NCBI GenBank assembly: GCA_964588285.1 | Contig: CAZPNX010000001.1 | Location: forward strand, 62,001-126,000 | From: CAZPNX01 sp964588285 | GTDB taxonomy: Bacteria > Edwardsbacteria > AC1 > EtOH8 | Direction of reading: 5' to 3' | Length of the DNA: 64,000 bases | Shown here: positions 39,242 through 46,973 of the stretch, one piece after another | Layout: each line of letters begins with the position of its first letter | Position numbering within the stretch: position 1 is the first letter of the stretch | Program-made: the position numbers and the translations under genes | Notes under the pieces: generated by a model | The model's database searches: none | What the model was told of the DNA's origin: nothing | What the model saw: the letters and a program-made list of their open reading frames with translations, nothing else

Positions 39242-39538
39242 GCCTGGATCCATCTCTTAGGAAGCCAGGAACCCAGGAAATCTTTCAGGAAGAAATGAGT
39301 TGTTTCTTGACTTTTAAGCCGTTTTATAGGTATAATATTCATTCATATTAGGAATGAACGGCTTGTCACGCCCGCTTAACATCTCAATTTCTCGAAATCC
39401 CAATTTCCATAATATATATGCGCCCGAAGTTCACTTCGACGGAGTTTATCCCGAGAGTAACGAGGGGCTCAGTGCGTTACCTCGGCAAGCTCGGAACAAG
39501 GTCGCATGGAGCCCGGCAACGCAGTATGCCATCATATC
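39242..39538. other. Gene-free region upstream of tRNA-Arg
   Basis: It holds a repeat of the TTAGGAAGCCAGGAA type (39257-39280), a strong promoter (39307-39336) and a small hairpin TTCATTC/GAATGAA near 39340-39356. A stretch around 39425-39500 resembles dispersed 'TTCACTTCGA...CGAGGGGCTCAG' repeats. A 64-codon frame at 39354-39548 runs into the tRNA and is not credible. The promoter lies about 200 bases before the tRNA, so a long precursor or an unrecognised small RNA is possible. Confidence 0.45.
39307..39336 (+). promoter_or_regulatory. Strong promoter upstream of tRNA-Arg
   Basis: TTGACT (39307-39312), an 18-base spacer and a perfect TATAAT (39331-39336). Transcription would begin near 39343. 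Confidence 0.75.
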
Positions 39539-39615
39539 GCGCCCGTAGCTCAATTGGATAGAGCGCCAGCCTCCGGAGCTGTAGGTTGCCCGTTCAAATC
39601 GGGCCGGGCGCGCCA
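39539..39615 (+). tRNA. tRNA-Arg (anticodon CCG), CCA encoded
   Basis: The 77-base cloverleaf folds by eye: acceptor GCGCCCG/CGGGCGC, D stem GCTC/GAGC, anticodon loop CTCCGGA (anticodon CCG, reading CGG), a five-base variable loop, T stem GCCCG/CGGGC with TTCAAAT loop, discriminator G and genomically encoded CCA. The outermost anticodon-stem pair is a C-T mismatch. Confidence 0.93.
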
Positions 39616-39750
39616 GAGACTTTTAAAAAACCAAACAAAATATAACGATAAAAAGGAGGTTGTAATCGAGAGAAGAGCGACCATATTTCACTCTCGGCCA
39701 GACAACCGGACTTCCAAGTCAATCCAAAAACTTAACGGAGAAAAGGGAAC

Positions 39751-42700
39751 ATGAAAAAGATTTGGACCCTAGCCACCATCGCCCTGGTGTTCAGCCTTGC
39801 TGCCGCCGCTTGGGGGGAGAAAGGAACACCCCTGACCGAGTGGTTCGGGCAGCAACCGAACGCCACGGACGGGGCCAAGGCCAGCTGGGCCAACAGCACG
39901 CTGTGGACCGGCAGCGCCACCCTGCGCAAGCTGTCTATCGTCACCCAGGTAAAGGGAGCAGGCGATGACACCATCCGGCTGTTCACCAATCAGTCGGCAG
40001 CTCCCAGGCACACCTTCCTGCTGTCAGACACGTCCACGTCGTCCGGCACGGCCATGGCCAACCGCTGGAGGAAGGACCTTATCGATTCCACCGGCGCAGG
40101 ATTCACGGCCGCTGCCGCCTACGACATCAACGCTGACGGCTACACCGACATGTTCGCCGGCCGGACAGCCTCGCCGTACCGACTGAAGCGCTACTATTGG
40201 ACCGGCACCGGCTGGAACACCGACACAACCGCCGCCACCCTACCCGGCGCCATCAACGACATGGCCGTGGGCGACGCCGACAACGATGGCAGCGTGGATG
40301 ACATCATTGCCACCAGCAGTAACGCTGTTTATCACGTCCACTGGAACGGGGCGGGTTTCGACACCACCCGCATCTGGGCCGGTGACGCCTCCACCTGCTA
40401 CGGAGTGGCCATCGGCGACTTCGACGCCGATCACACCGGCAACGAGGTGGTGGCCGTGACCTACGGGCAGCGTGTGATGCGCCTTGTATGGAGCGGCGCC
40501 AGTTGGGACACCACAACCCTATTTTTAAGCCCCAATGACCTGGACTTCTACGAAGTGGCCATCGGCGACTTCGACGCCTCCAGTCCCGGGGCCGAGATAG
40601 CGGTAGGCAACGGTTACCTGCAGGCCACGTATGGGAGCGTTCTGGAGGTATACGGCAGTGGCTCATCCTGGAATGTCCGGGCACTGTATACGAGCGCTGA
40701 ATCCGTTCGTGAGCTGGCCATCGGCGACTTCCTGGACGAGAACCCGGGCGACGAAATAGTCATCGCGCCCTACACCTCGCCCTACAACGTCAGGGCCATC
40801 TACGGCTCGGGTACCACCTGGGCCCAGCAGCTGATGTTCACCACCGGCGGGACCTCCTACGGGGCGGCGGTGGGCAACGTGGACCAGTACCGCTCATACA
40901 ACGACGAGGTGGCCATAACCGGCAACAGCCGGGTTTTCGAGGCCGCCCAGTACTGGCCGGCCAACGACCTGGCCATCACGTCCGGCGGCCCGCTTTCATA
41001 CCCGTTCGTGACCGACGAGCCTGAGAGCATTTGGGTCAGGGTGAAGAACAACGGCACCAACAACCAGCCCAGCTTCGACCTCAACTTATACATTAACGGG
41101 GCATCATATTCCAGCGTGTCCGGCCTGTCCTTGAATTCTGGAGATAGTTTGGACGTTGTTCTGCCATTTGTAGTTTCTGGAGCAAATACGGCAGTCAATT
41201 TCACCATCTACCATTCGCTATCGCCGGATGAGACCCCGGCCAATGATACATTGGGCACCATGGATCCAGTGGCTGGGTTGACACGCAGGTTCCATGATTG
41301 GATATTCCCGGCCAACACCTATAAGGCCGAGGGCTTCGAATATATGACGGCATTTCCGCCGGCCGGCTGGGTCCGCATCAACAACGACGGAGGCTCATAT
41401 AATTGGGGATGGTACACCAGCTCCACTAATCCCAGGCAGATACATTCCGGGAGATTATACACTGCCAATCGTTGGGAATCATCCTCCCTAAGAAACGACG
41501 ACTGGTTGGTGACCGATGCCATCTCTATACCCGATGGCTATACCGATACCTTGAGCTTTTTCTGGCGGGAGATGTCCCTAACCTATGGACCGGAATCGCT
41601 TGAAGTCTGGGCCATGTCCGGACAGACGGTCAACGACACCATACCCGGTGGCTTACTTTGGGCCGGACAAATTTCTGATACGCTGTATCAATTGACCAAA
41701 GTAGATTTGGGAAGGTTCGCCGGTCAGAATATTAATATAGGTTTCCGCCATCGCAGCTTGGACGTTTATTATATCATGGTGGATGATATCTCATTTGCCC
41801 GTTACGACGCTCCGCCCACCATCACCTACACCTCCCCGGCCGACGGGGCCACGGGCGTGCTGGTGAACGCGCCGCTGGTGATCGCTTTCTCGGAGCCGAT
41901 CGATGCCAGCACCTACTCCGGCTTCTTTACGCCCGATCCGGCGGGATGGGATTCGTCCTGGAATGCCACCATGGACACCATCACCTGGACGCACAACGAC
42001 TACGCCACGTCGACCCTTCACACATACCAGGTGCTCACGGCCAACGACCTGAACGGCAACCCGCTGGCGGCGGGTCCAGTGCCCAACCCGTTCACCTTCA
42101 CCACCAACGCCGACGGCACGCCACCGACCGCCTCTTTGGTTTCGCCGGCCTGGGGAGCTACCGACGTGGCGCTCAACGAACCCATCGTCATCGCCTTCTC
42201 GGAGCCGATGAACACCGGTTCGGTTGACGGCGATATCGTTCCGGACATAGATATGACGCCGAGCTGGAATACTACCGGCGACACCCTGACTTTGACTCCC
42301 AACTATCCCTACGCCTACAGCACCCTCTATACGGCGATAATCACCCAGGGCCAGGACCTGGCCGGCTACAATCTGGTTGCCCTGCCGGACACCATTGCCC
42401 AGTTCACCACCATCGCCAACCAGGGGCCGAACATCGAGATGGTGCTGCAGCCGGGCGACACTTATGACGGCACCGGGCCGTTTACGGTGCGGGCGGTGAT
42501 CACCGATCCGGCCAAGGCAGGGGTGGATACCGCCGTCCTCTATTATTCGGTGAACCAGTCGAACTGGAATGACCTTGCCGGCGCGCCGGCGGGGGGCGAT
42601 ACCTTCAACTTCAGCATCTCCGGGCCGTGGTCCAGCGGAAGCCTGGTGTCCTATTACCTCATGGCAGTGGATGACGCCGGTGACACCATCTACAGCCCGG

Positions 42701-44631
42701 CCAACGCGCCCATCGGCGTTTACCAGTTCCGGATCCTGAGCCCGCTGCCGCCGAGCAACTTGACAGCCAACGCCGGCGACATGTTCGTGCAGCTGGACTG
42801 GGCTCCTCCGGCCCAGAATCTCAACTATGCAGCAACACCCTTTTATATTTTCAATGTACCCGCGGGCTTCATCGGCAGCGTCCGGTACACGCCGATGCAC
42901 TACCCCTGCAAGCTGGAGCAGTTGACCTCGATGTGGTTCAATTCCGGCGGCATGGACTCGGTGGTCGTTCACATATACGCCGACGACGGCACCGGGATGC
43001 CGGATGTGGCTAACCAACTGGTGACCCCGTTTGCCATCATGCCGCAAGCCTATTCCACGGCCACGGTGGTTGACGTATCCGCCTACAACATCGTTCTGAC
43101 CTCGGGCGAATTCCACGTTGGGTATGAGCTGAGGACCGACGGTGCACCCCGGTACATGAGCGACAACGGTTCATACGGGGCGATCCGCAGCCTGTACTAC
43201 TGGCCGGGCGATACCTGGTATGGCGACCTTGGATATGACTGGATCCAGTCGGCTGTGGTCAGCTACTCTCCCTATACCAAGGGCCTGGCGCTCAAGTCGT
43301 CGCACCTGCCAAGAGGCCGGAAGCCGAATTACCGGATGGACGGCAAGGCCTTAAAGGCCGAGGAACTGACCGACAAGCGGGAGCCGGTCTACGGCAAGCT
43401 GACCGGGGCGCTTTGGATGGCCAAGAACATCGCTGGCACAGAGATCTTGAGGGGCGACGCGCCGGGCGGACCGTACACCACCTCGCTGGGCACGACGACC
43501 AACGTGTCGCTGATCGACGCCTCGGTGAGCAACGGCTCTACCTACTACTACGTGGCCAGGGCGGTGTACAGCGCTCCGGACACCTTCAGCGCCTTCAGCA
43601 ACGAGGACACGGCTTCGCCGGCCGGCATGCCGATACTGCTGGTTGACGACGACCGTTCCAACGCCGGTGCGGGCTGGCCCGACAGGGCCCCGATCTACAC
43701 GGCGGCTGTCGACGGCGCCGGCTACACCGGACAGTACACGGTCTACGAGGTCGATGGGACGGCGGGCGCCGACGGACCGCCGGCCTCCTGGTTCACCGGG
43801 CGCACCCATGTGGTGTGGTGGAGCGGCGGCAACTGGGAGGAGCAGAACACCCTGACGCCGACTGACGAGGCCAATCTGGCGGCCTACCTCAACGGCGGCG
43901 GCAAGCTGTTCTATTGTGCCCAGGACTACCTCTATGATCGCTATATCAGCGCCGGTTCGTTCTCGCCGGGTCAGTTCCCCTACGACTACCTGGGGCTGGC
44001 CTCGGTAAACCAGGATGTCATTGACTTCAGCCCTTATAATATAGCCGGGGTGACCGGTTCCCTGGCCGAAGGGCTGGCTTACGGGGTGATCGAGGATCCC
44101 AACGTGGGCACCTTTGCCGACGACCTGACCAAGCGGTCGGTGGCCGGGACCTACGATGTGCTGGACGTTACCGCCAAGGTAGGGGAGAAGACCGGAGTGG
44201 CCTACGACAACGGCACCTTCCGCACCGTGTTCTTCACCACCCTGTTCGAGGACATCACCGATGGCACCAACACCAAGGCCGAGCTGATGTACCGGATCCT
44301 CAACTGGCTGTCCACCGGGGTGGAAGGTGAGCCGGCGGCATCGGCCAAGCCCACGGTAATCAGCTTATCCAACAACTACCCCAACCCGGTGCGGACCAGC
44401 ACCACAATCAAGTTCGGCCTGCCCAAGGACAGCGACGTCCGGATCGAGGTGTTCAACATCGCCGGGCAGAAGGTCAAGACGCTGGCCAGCGGCAAGCTGA
44501 ACGCCGGGTACCACACTGTGACCTGGAAGGGCGCCAACGATAACGGCCAGAAGGTGGCCGCCGGCGTCTACCTGGTGCGCATGGTAACCCCGGAGTTCAC
44601 CGGGACCAGGAAGATGACGGTGCTTCGATAG
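39751..44631 (+). CDS. Giant secreted FG-GAP/Ig-like protein with FlgD/T9SS-like C-terminal domain
   Basis: The 1626-residue protein has a signal peptide (1-22). FG-GAP/VCBS-like repeats follow (about 120-330, calcium-loop patterns such as DINADGYTD, DADNDGSVDD and repeated AIGDFDA). Next come a CARDB-like domain (about 405-510), a jelly-roll 'choice-of-anchor J'-type domain (about 525-685), two Big_5 Ig-like domains (starting about 688 and 791, each with an IAFSEPM-like motif), and a fibronectin III-like part (from about 1000). A domain opening ILLVDDDRSNAGAGW (from about 1296) precedes a C-terminal FlgD-Ig-like domain (about 1534-1626: YPNPVRTSTTIKFGLP, GQKVAAGVYLVRM). That end resembles type IX secretion sorting domains. 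No catalytic motif is certain; an adhesin or surface scaffold is the best guess. GGAG lies upstream of ATG 39751. Confidence 0.85.
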   Translation: MKKIWTLATIALVFSLAAAAWGEKGTPLTEWFGQQPNATDGAKASWANSTLWTGSATLRKLSIVTQVKGAGDDTIRLFTNQSAAPRHTFLLSDTSTSSGTAMANRWRKDLIDSTGAGFTAAAAYDINADGYTDMFAGRTASPYRLKRYYWTGTGWNTDTTAATLPGAINDMAVGDADNDGSVDDIIATSSNAVYHVHWNGAGFDTTRIWAGDASTCYGVAIGDFDADHTGNEVVAVTYGQRVMRLVWSGASWDTTTLFLSPNDLDFYEVAIGDFDASSPGAEIAVGNGYLQATYGSVLEVYGSGSSWNVRALYTSAESVRELAIGDFLDENPGDEIVIAPYTSPYNVRAIYGSGTTWAQQLMFTTGGTSYGAAVGNVDQYRSYNDEVAITGNSRVFEAAQYWPANDLAITSGGPLSYPFVTDEPESIWVRVKNNGTNNQPSFDLNLYINGASYSSVSGLSLNSGDSLDVVLPFVVSGANTAVNFTIYHSLSPDETPANDTLGTMDPVAGLTRRFHDWIFPANTYKAEGFEYMTAFPPAGWVRINNDGGSYNWGWYTSSTNPRQIHSGRLYTANRWESSSLRNDDWLVTDAISIPDGYTDTLSFFWREMSLTYGPESLEVWAMSGQTVNDTIPGGLLWAGQISDTLYQLTKVDLGRFAGQNINIGFRHRSLDVYYIMVDDISFARYDAPPTITYTSPADGATGVLVNAPLVIAFSEPIDASTYSGFFTPDPAGWDSSWNATMDTITWTHNDYATSTLHTYQVLTANDLNGNPLAAGPVPNPFTFTTNADGTPPTASLVSPAWGATDVALNEPIVIAFSEPMNTGSVDGDIVPDIDMTPSWNTTGDTLTLTPNYPYAYSTLYTAIITQGQDLAGYNLVALPDTIAQFTTIANQGPNIEMVLQPGDTYDGTGPFTVRAVITDPAKAGVDTAVLYYSVNQSNWNDLAGAPAGGDTFNFSISGPWSSGSLVSYYLMAVDDAGDTIYSPANAPIGVYQFRILSPLPPSNLTANAGDMFVQLDWAPPAQNLNYAATPFYIFNVPAGFIGSVRYTPMHYPCKLEQLTSMWFNSGGMDSVVVHIYADDGTGMPDVANQLVTPFAIMPQAYSTATVVDVSAYNIVLTSGEFHVGYELRTDGAPRYMSDNGSYGAIRSLYYWPGDTWYGDLGYDWIQSAVVSYSPYTKGLALKSSHLPRGRKPNYRMDGKALKAEELTDKREPVYGKLTGALWMAKNIAGTEILRGDAPGGPYTTSLGTTTNVSLIDASVSNGSTYYYVARAVYSAPDTFSAFSNEDTASPAGMPILLVDDDRSNAGAGWPDRAPIYTAAVDGAGYTGQYTVYEVDGTAGADGPPASWFTGRTHVVWWSGGNWEEQNTLTPTDEANLAAYLNGGGKLFYCAQDYLYDRYISAGSFSPGQFPYDYLGLASVNQDVIDFSPYNIAGVTGSLAEGLAYGVIEDPNVGTFADDLTKRSVAGTYDVLDVTAKVGEKTGVAYDNGTFRTVFFTTLFEDITDGTNTKAELMYRILNWLSTGVEGEPAASAKPTVISLSNNYPNPVRTSTTIKFGLPKDSDVRIEVFNIAGQKVKTLASGKLNAGYHTVTWKGANDNGQKVAAGVYLVRMVTPEFTGTRKMTVLR

Positions 44632-44632
44632 A

Positions 44633-44709
44633 CCTAACCCCCGCCCCCTTCCCTCCGCCTGCGCTAAAGCTACGGCGGACAGGTCAGGGAAGGGGAAGTA
44701 AGGGATAGG
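44633..44709. repeat. REP-like imperfect palindrome after the giant gene (copy B)
   Basis: CCTAACCC (44633-44640) leads into a perfect CCCCTTCCCT (44645-44654) / AGGGAAGGGG (44686-44695) stem with an inner CCGCC/GGCGG and a central GCTAAAGC, and ends in GGGATAGG. The order of elements equals copy A at 37187-37256. Confidence 0.65.
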
Positions 44710-44713
44710 TTCC

Positions 44714-44745
44714 CCAGAAGGGCTCCCGAAAGGGAGCCCTTCTGG
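44714..44745 (+). terminator. Perfect GAAA-tetraloop hairpin
   Basis: CCAGAAGGGCTCCC (44714-44727) and GGGAGCCCTTCTGG (44732-44745) form a 14-bp stem with a GAAA loop between the giant gene and the holA promoter. The T-tract is weak. Confidence 0.8.
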
Positions 44746-44777
44746 CAAGCTTAAAGCCTTTAAAAGACAGAAACATA

Positions 44778-44806
44778 TTGACAAATCGGCCATAAATTAG
44801 TAAACT
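44778..44806 (+). promoter_or_regulatory. Promoter for holA, predicted leaderless
   Basis: TTGACA (44778-44783), a 17-base spacer and TAAACT (44801-44806); the ATG at 44815 lies eight bases later, at the expected transcription start. No ribosome site is present. Confidence 0.7.
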
Positions 44807-44814
44807 ATACCCAA

Positions 44815-45813
44815 ATGGTGCAATACCGGGCCTTCAGGCAGCAGCTTATCAAGGAAGGATGCCGCCCAGCTTATCTTTTGATAGGGGAGGAGGAGTTCCT
44901 CCAGGATAGGGCCTGCTTGGAGATAGCACGCGCATTTCTGGGAAATGAATTCACCCAGGAAGGGGTTAGGACCATCTATGCCACCGATGTTGATGGTCCG
45001 GGCATTGTCGAGCAGTGTCTAAACCTAGGCCTGTTCCAACAAAAACAAGTGCTAGTGGTCAAGGAAGCCGATGCTCTTTCGTCCAAAGGCCGCAAGGCGG
45101 TGCTGGGATACCTTGCCAAGCCCTCGCCGGACACCTGTTTGGTGTTGATTTCTCGCAAGCTGGAGGAAAAGAGCCCACTGGTCAAGGATGCCGGCGAGCT
45201 GGTTCTGACTATAATGTTCCAACCGCCGGGAGAGGAGGAGCTGGCCCGCTGGTTGGTATCCTCGGCCCGGGACAGAGGCTGGGAGATGGACCGGGAGGCG
45301 GCCGAGGCCCTAATATCGGTGGCCGGAACCAGCATGGGAGTGCTGGACAGAGAGCTCGACAAGATTAGCCAATTTTTAGGAGGGGAGCCGGGAAGGAGGA
45401 TAGACAAATCAGTGGTTCGGGGGCTGGCCGGGCTTTCGGCTCAAGCCTCTCCGGACGATTTGAACCAAGCGGTTTCCCAAAACGACAGAAAAACTTCTTT
45501 GTCATTGCTCCAGCAGCTTCTGGATTCGGGCGAGGATCCTGTGCGGATGACCTCCGGTATATTCTACCAAATGGAGCACCTGTGGAAAGTAAAACTGGCC
45601 GCCGAAACCAAAAGACCTCAGGGCACTATCGAGCGGAAAACTTTTTGGGGGCTGAATAAACAGCCTATAGTCACTGCAGCCCCAAAAAGAAACGACCGGC
45701 AATATCTGAAGGCCATGAAAGTCTTGTTCACGACCGAATATTTGATGAAGTCCGGCGGGGGTGATCCCAAAATACTGGCCCTGCAGGCCGTGCACCAGCT
45801 AACAGCAAAATGA
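44815..45813 (+). CDS. holA: DNA polymerase III delta subunit (clamp loader)
   Basis: HolA opens the sliding clamp as part of the clamp loader. The 332-residue protein shows the family pattern: PAYLLIGEEEFLQDRACLEI at the N terminus, an NLGLFQQKQVLVVKEAD clamp-contact region, LVLISRKLEEKSPLVKDA, and the C-terminal collar helices (QLLDSGEDPVRMTSGIFYQMEHLWKVKL). No Walker A is expected in delta. ATG 44815 lies directly after the promoter, which predicts a leaderless message. The coiled-coil/zinc-ribbon gene follows after 15 bases. Confidence 0.92.
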   Translation: MVQYRAFRQQLIKEGCRPAYLLIGEEEFLQDRACLEIARAFLGNEFTQEGVRTIYATDVDGPGIVEQCLNLGLFQQKQVLVVKEADALSSKGRKAVLGYLAKPSPDTCLVLISRKLEEKSPLVKDAGELVLTIMFQPPGEEELARWLVSSARDRGWEMDREAAEALISVAGTSMGVLDRELDKISQFLGGEPGRRIDKSVVRGLAGLSAQASPDDLNQAVSQNDRKTSLSLLQQLLDSGEDPVRMTSGIFYQMEHLWKVKLAAETKRPQGTIERKTFWGLNKQPIVTAAPKRNDRQYLKAMKVLFTTEYLMKSGGGDPKILALQAVHQLTAK

Positions 45814-45828
45814 TTCAAGGACATCACG

Positions 45829-46851
45829 ATGGCCATTGAGAAAATAACAGGCAACGAGACCCTGGAGGAACTGCAGGCGCTGATGGAGGCGTTCCAAAAA
45901 CGTCTGGCCATCTTGGACGAAAAGAAGAGCCTTACCAGGCCCGAGATCTACGCCAAGGTCCGTTCAGAATACGAGGACAAGATTCAGGAGATCCAAAGCT
46001 TGATGTTGGAAAAGGGCGCCAACCTGGAGGAAACCCTTAATCAGGCCGTGGTGGATCAGGACACCCTGGCGATACGCAAACAAGAACTTAAGGATATACT
46101 GGATGAGATGGAGCTGAGGCTGGCCATAGGAGAGATAGACGAAGAGACCAAGGCCCGCCAGACCCAGGAACATATCGAGGAGATGGAGGAGATAAACGGT
46201 AAACTGGCTGCTCTTGACCAAAAGATAGCCAATTTCCAGAAAATGATGGCTGCCCAGCCTCAAAAATCGACACCGGCACCGGCTCCAGTGCAGATGCCAG
46301 AACCGCCCAAGCCGGCTCAGGCTTTCCATCAGGCCGCTCCAACTCCGCAGTCAAGACCGGCGCCTCGTCCTCAGCCAGAACCTGTTGCCCCCCAAGCACA
46401 AATGCCTCAGCCAAGGGTTGAACCAAGACCGGTGACCGCCCCAAAACCCATTCCGGCTGCAGCACAAGAACCGCCAACGACTCCCAGACCGGCCGTAAAA
46501 CCGCCGACACTACAGCCAGCAACGGCATCCAGACCAGTTCCGGTTCAGCCAACAACCCCCCAAACGGCAGCAGCTGTAACTGCCACAAACGAGATAGATG
46601 AACTGGAGAAACAGTTTGCCAGCTTGTTGGGAGAAAGCCTGGCTGAAGCCACTCCAAAGACGACAACTAAAGAAGAATCAGAACCTGTAGAAATTGTCTC
46701 CAAATCTGCCGGTGCCGAAGAAGCAGCTGAAGAAAACCACGAAGGCGAACTCAAGTGTCCCAAATGCGGATCGTTCAACCGGGCCGACAACTGGTATTGC
46801 GAGAAATGCGGCAATGAACTGATATCAGCCCAGGACCTGCTAGGGAAGTAG
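45829..46851 (+). CDS. Coiled-coil protein with proline-rich linker and C-terminal zinc ribbon
   Basis: The 340-residue protein is not recognised as a named family. Residues 1-140 form charged coiled coils (for example EYEDKIQEIQSLMLEKGANLEE). Residues about 145-250 are rich in Pro, Ala, Gln and Thr, like a flexible spacer. A short helix (NEIDELEKQFASLLGESL) follows, and the C terminus has a zinc ribbon with CPKCG and CEKCG. No signal peptide or membrane helix is present, so it is cytoplasmic. Such ribbons often mediate protein or nucleic-acid contacts. It lies behind holA and before a terminator, so it probably shares the holA transcript. Confidence 0.7.
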   Translation: MAIEKITGNETLEELQALMEAFQKRLAILDEKKSLTRPEIYAKVRSEYEDKIQEIQSLMLEKGANLEETLNQAVVDQDTLAIRKQELKDILDEMELRLAIGEIDEETKARQTQEHIEEMEEINGKLAALDQKIANFQKMMAAQPQKSTPAPAPVQMPEPPKPAQAFHQAAPTPQSRPAPRPQPEPVAPQAQMPQPRVEPRPVTAPKPIPAAAQEPPTTPRPAVKPPTLQPATASRPVPVQPTTPQTAAAVTATNEIDELEKQFASLLGESLAEATPKTTTKEESEPVEIVSKSAGAEEAAEENHEGELKCPKCGSFNRADNWYCEKCGNELISAQDLLGK

Positions 46852-46855
46852 AAAA

Positions 46856-46881
46856 AAAGAGGGCCAGCCAAGGCCCTCTTT
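46856..46881. terminator. Hairpin terminator, possibly bidirectional
   Basis: AAAGAGGGCC (46856-46865) and GGCCCTCTTT (46872-46881) form a ten-base stem with a six-base loop, flanked by an A-run upstream and T-rich sequence downstream, between convergent genes. The next 90 bases are AT-rich without a gene. Confidence 0.8.
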
Positions 46882-46973
46882 CAAATCTTAAAAAAGTTTA
46901 CATAATATTTATTATGGGTCATATAAAATAAGATTACTTTACTTTATTTATACTTGATAACTATTTATTGTTA

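Noticed and set aside
37850..39253. 467-codon minus-strand frame
   Set aside because: It is antisense to the clear beta-CASP metallohydrolase and arises from high GC codon bias; no domain is recognisable.
39506..39754. 82-codon frame across the tRNA
   Set aside because: Its APVAQLDRAPASGA segment is the classic false translation of tRNA-Arg; the cloverleaf explains the sequence.
41791..43116. 441-codon minus-strand frame
   Set aside because: It is antisense to Ig-like domains of the giant secreted protein; low-complexity His/Gly/Arg composition marks it as a shadow frame.
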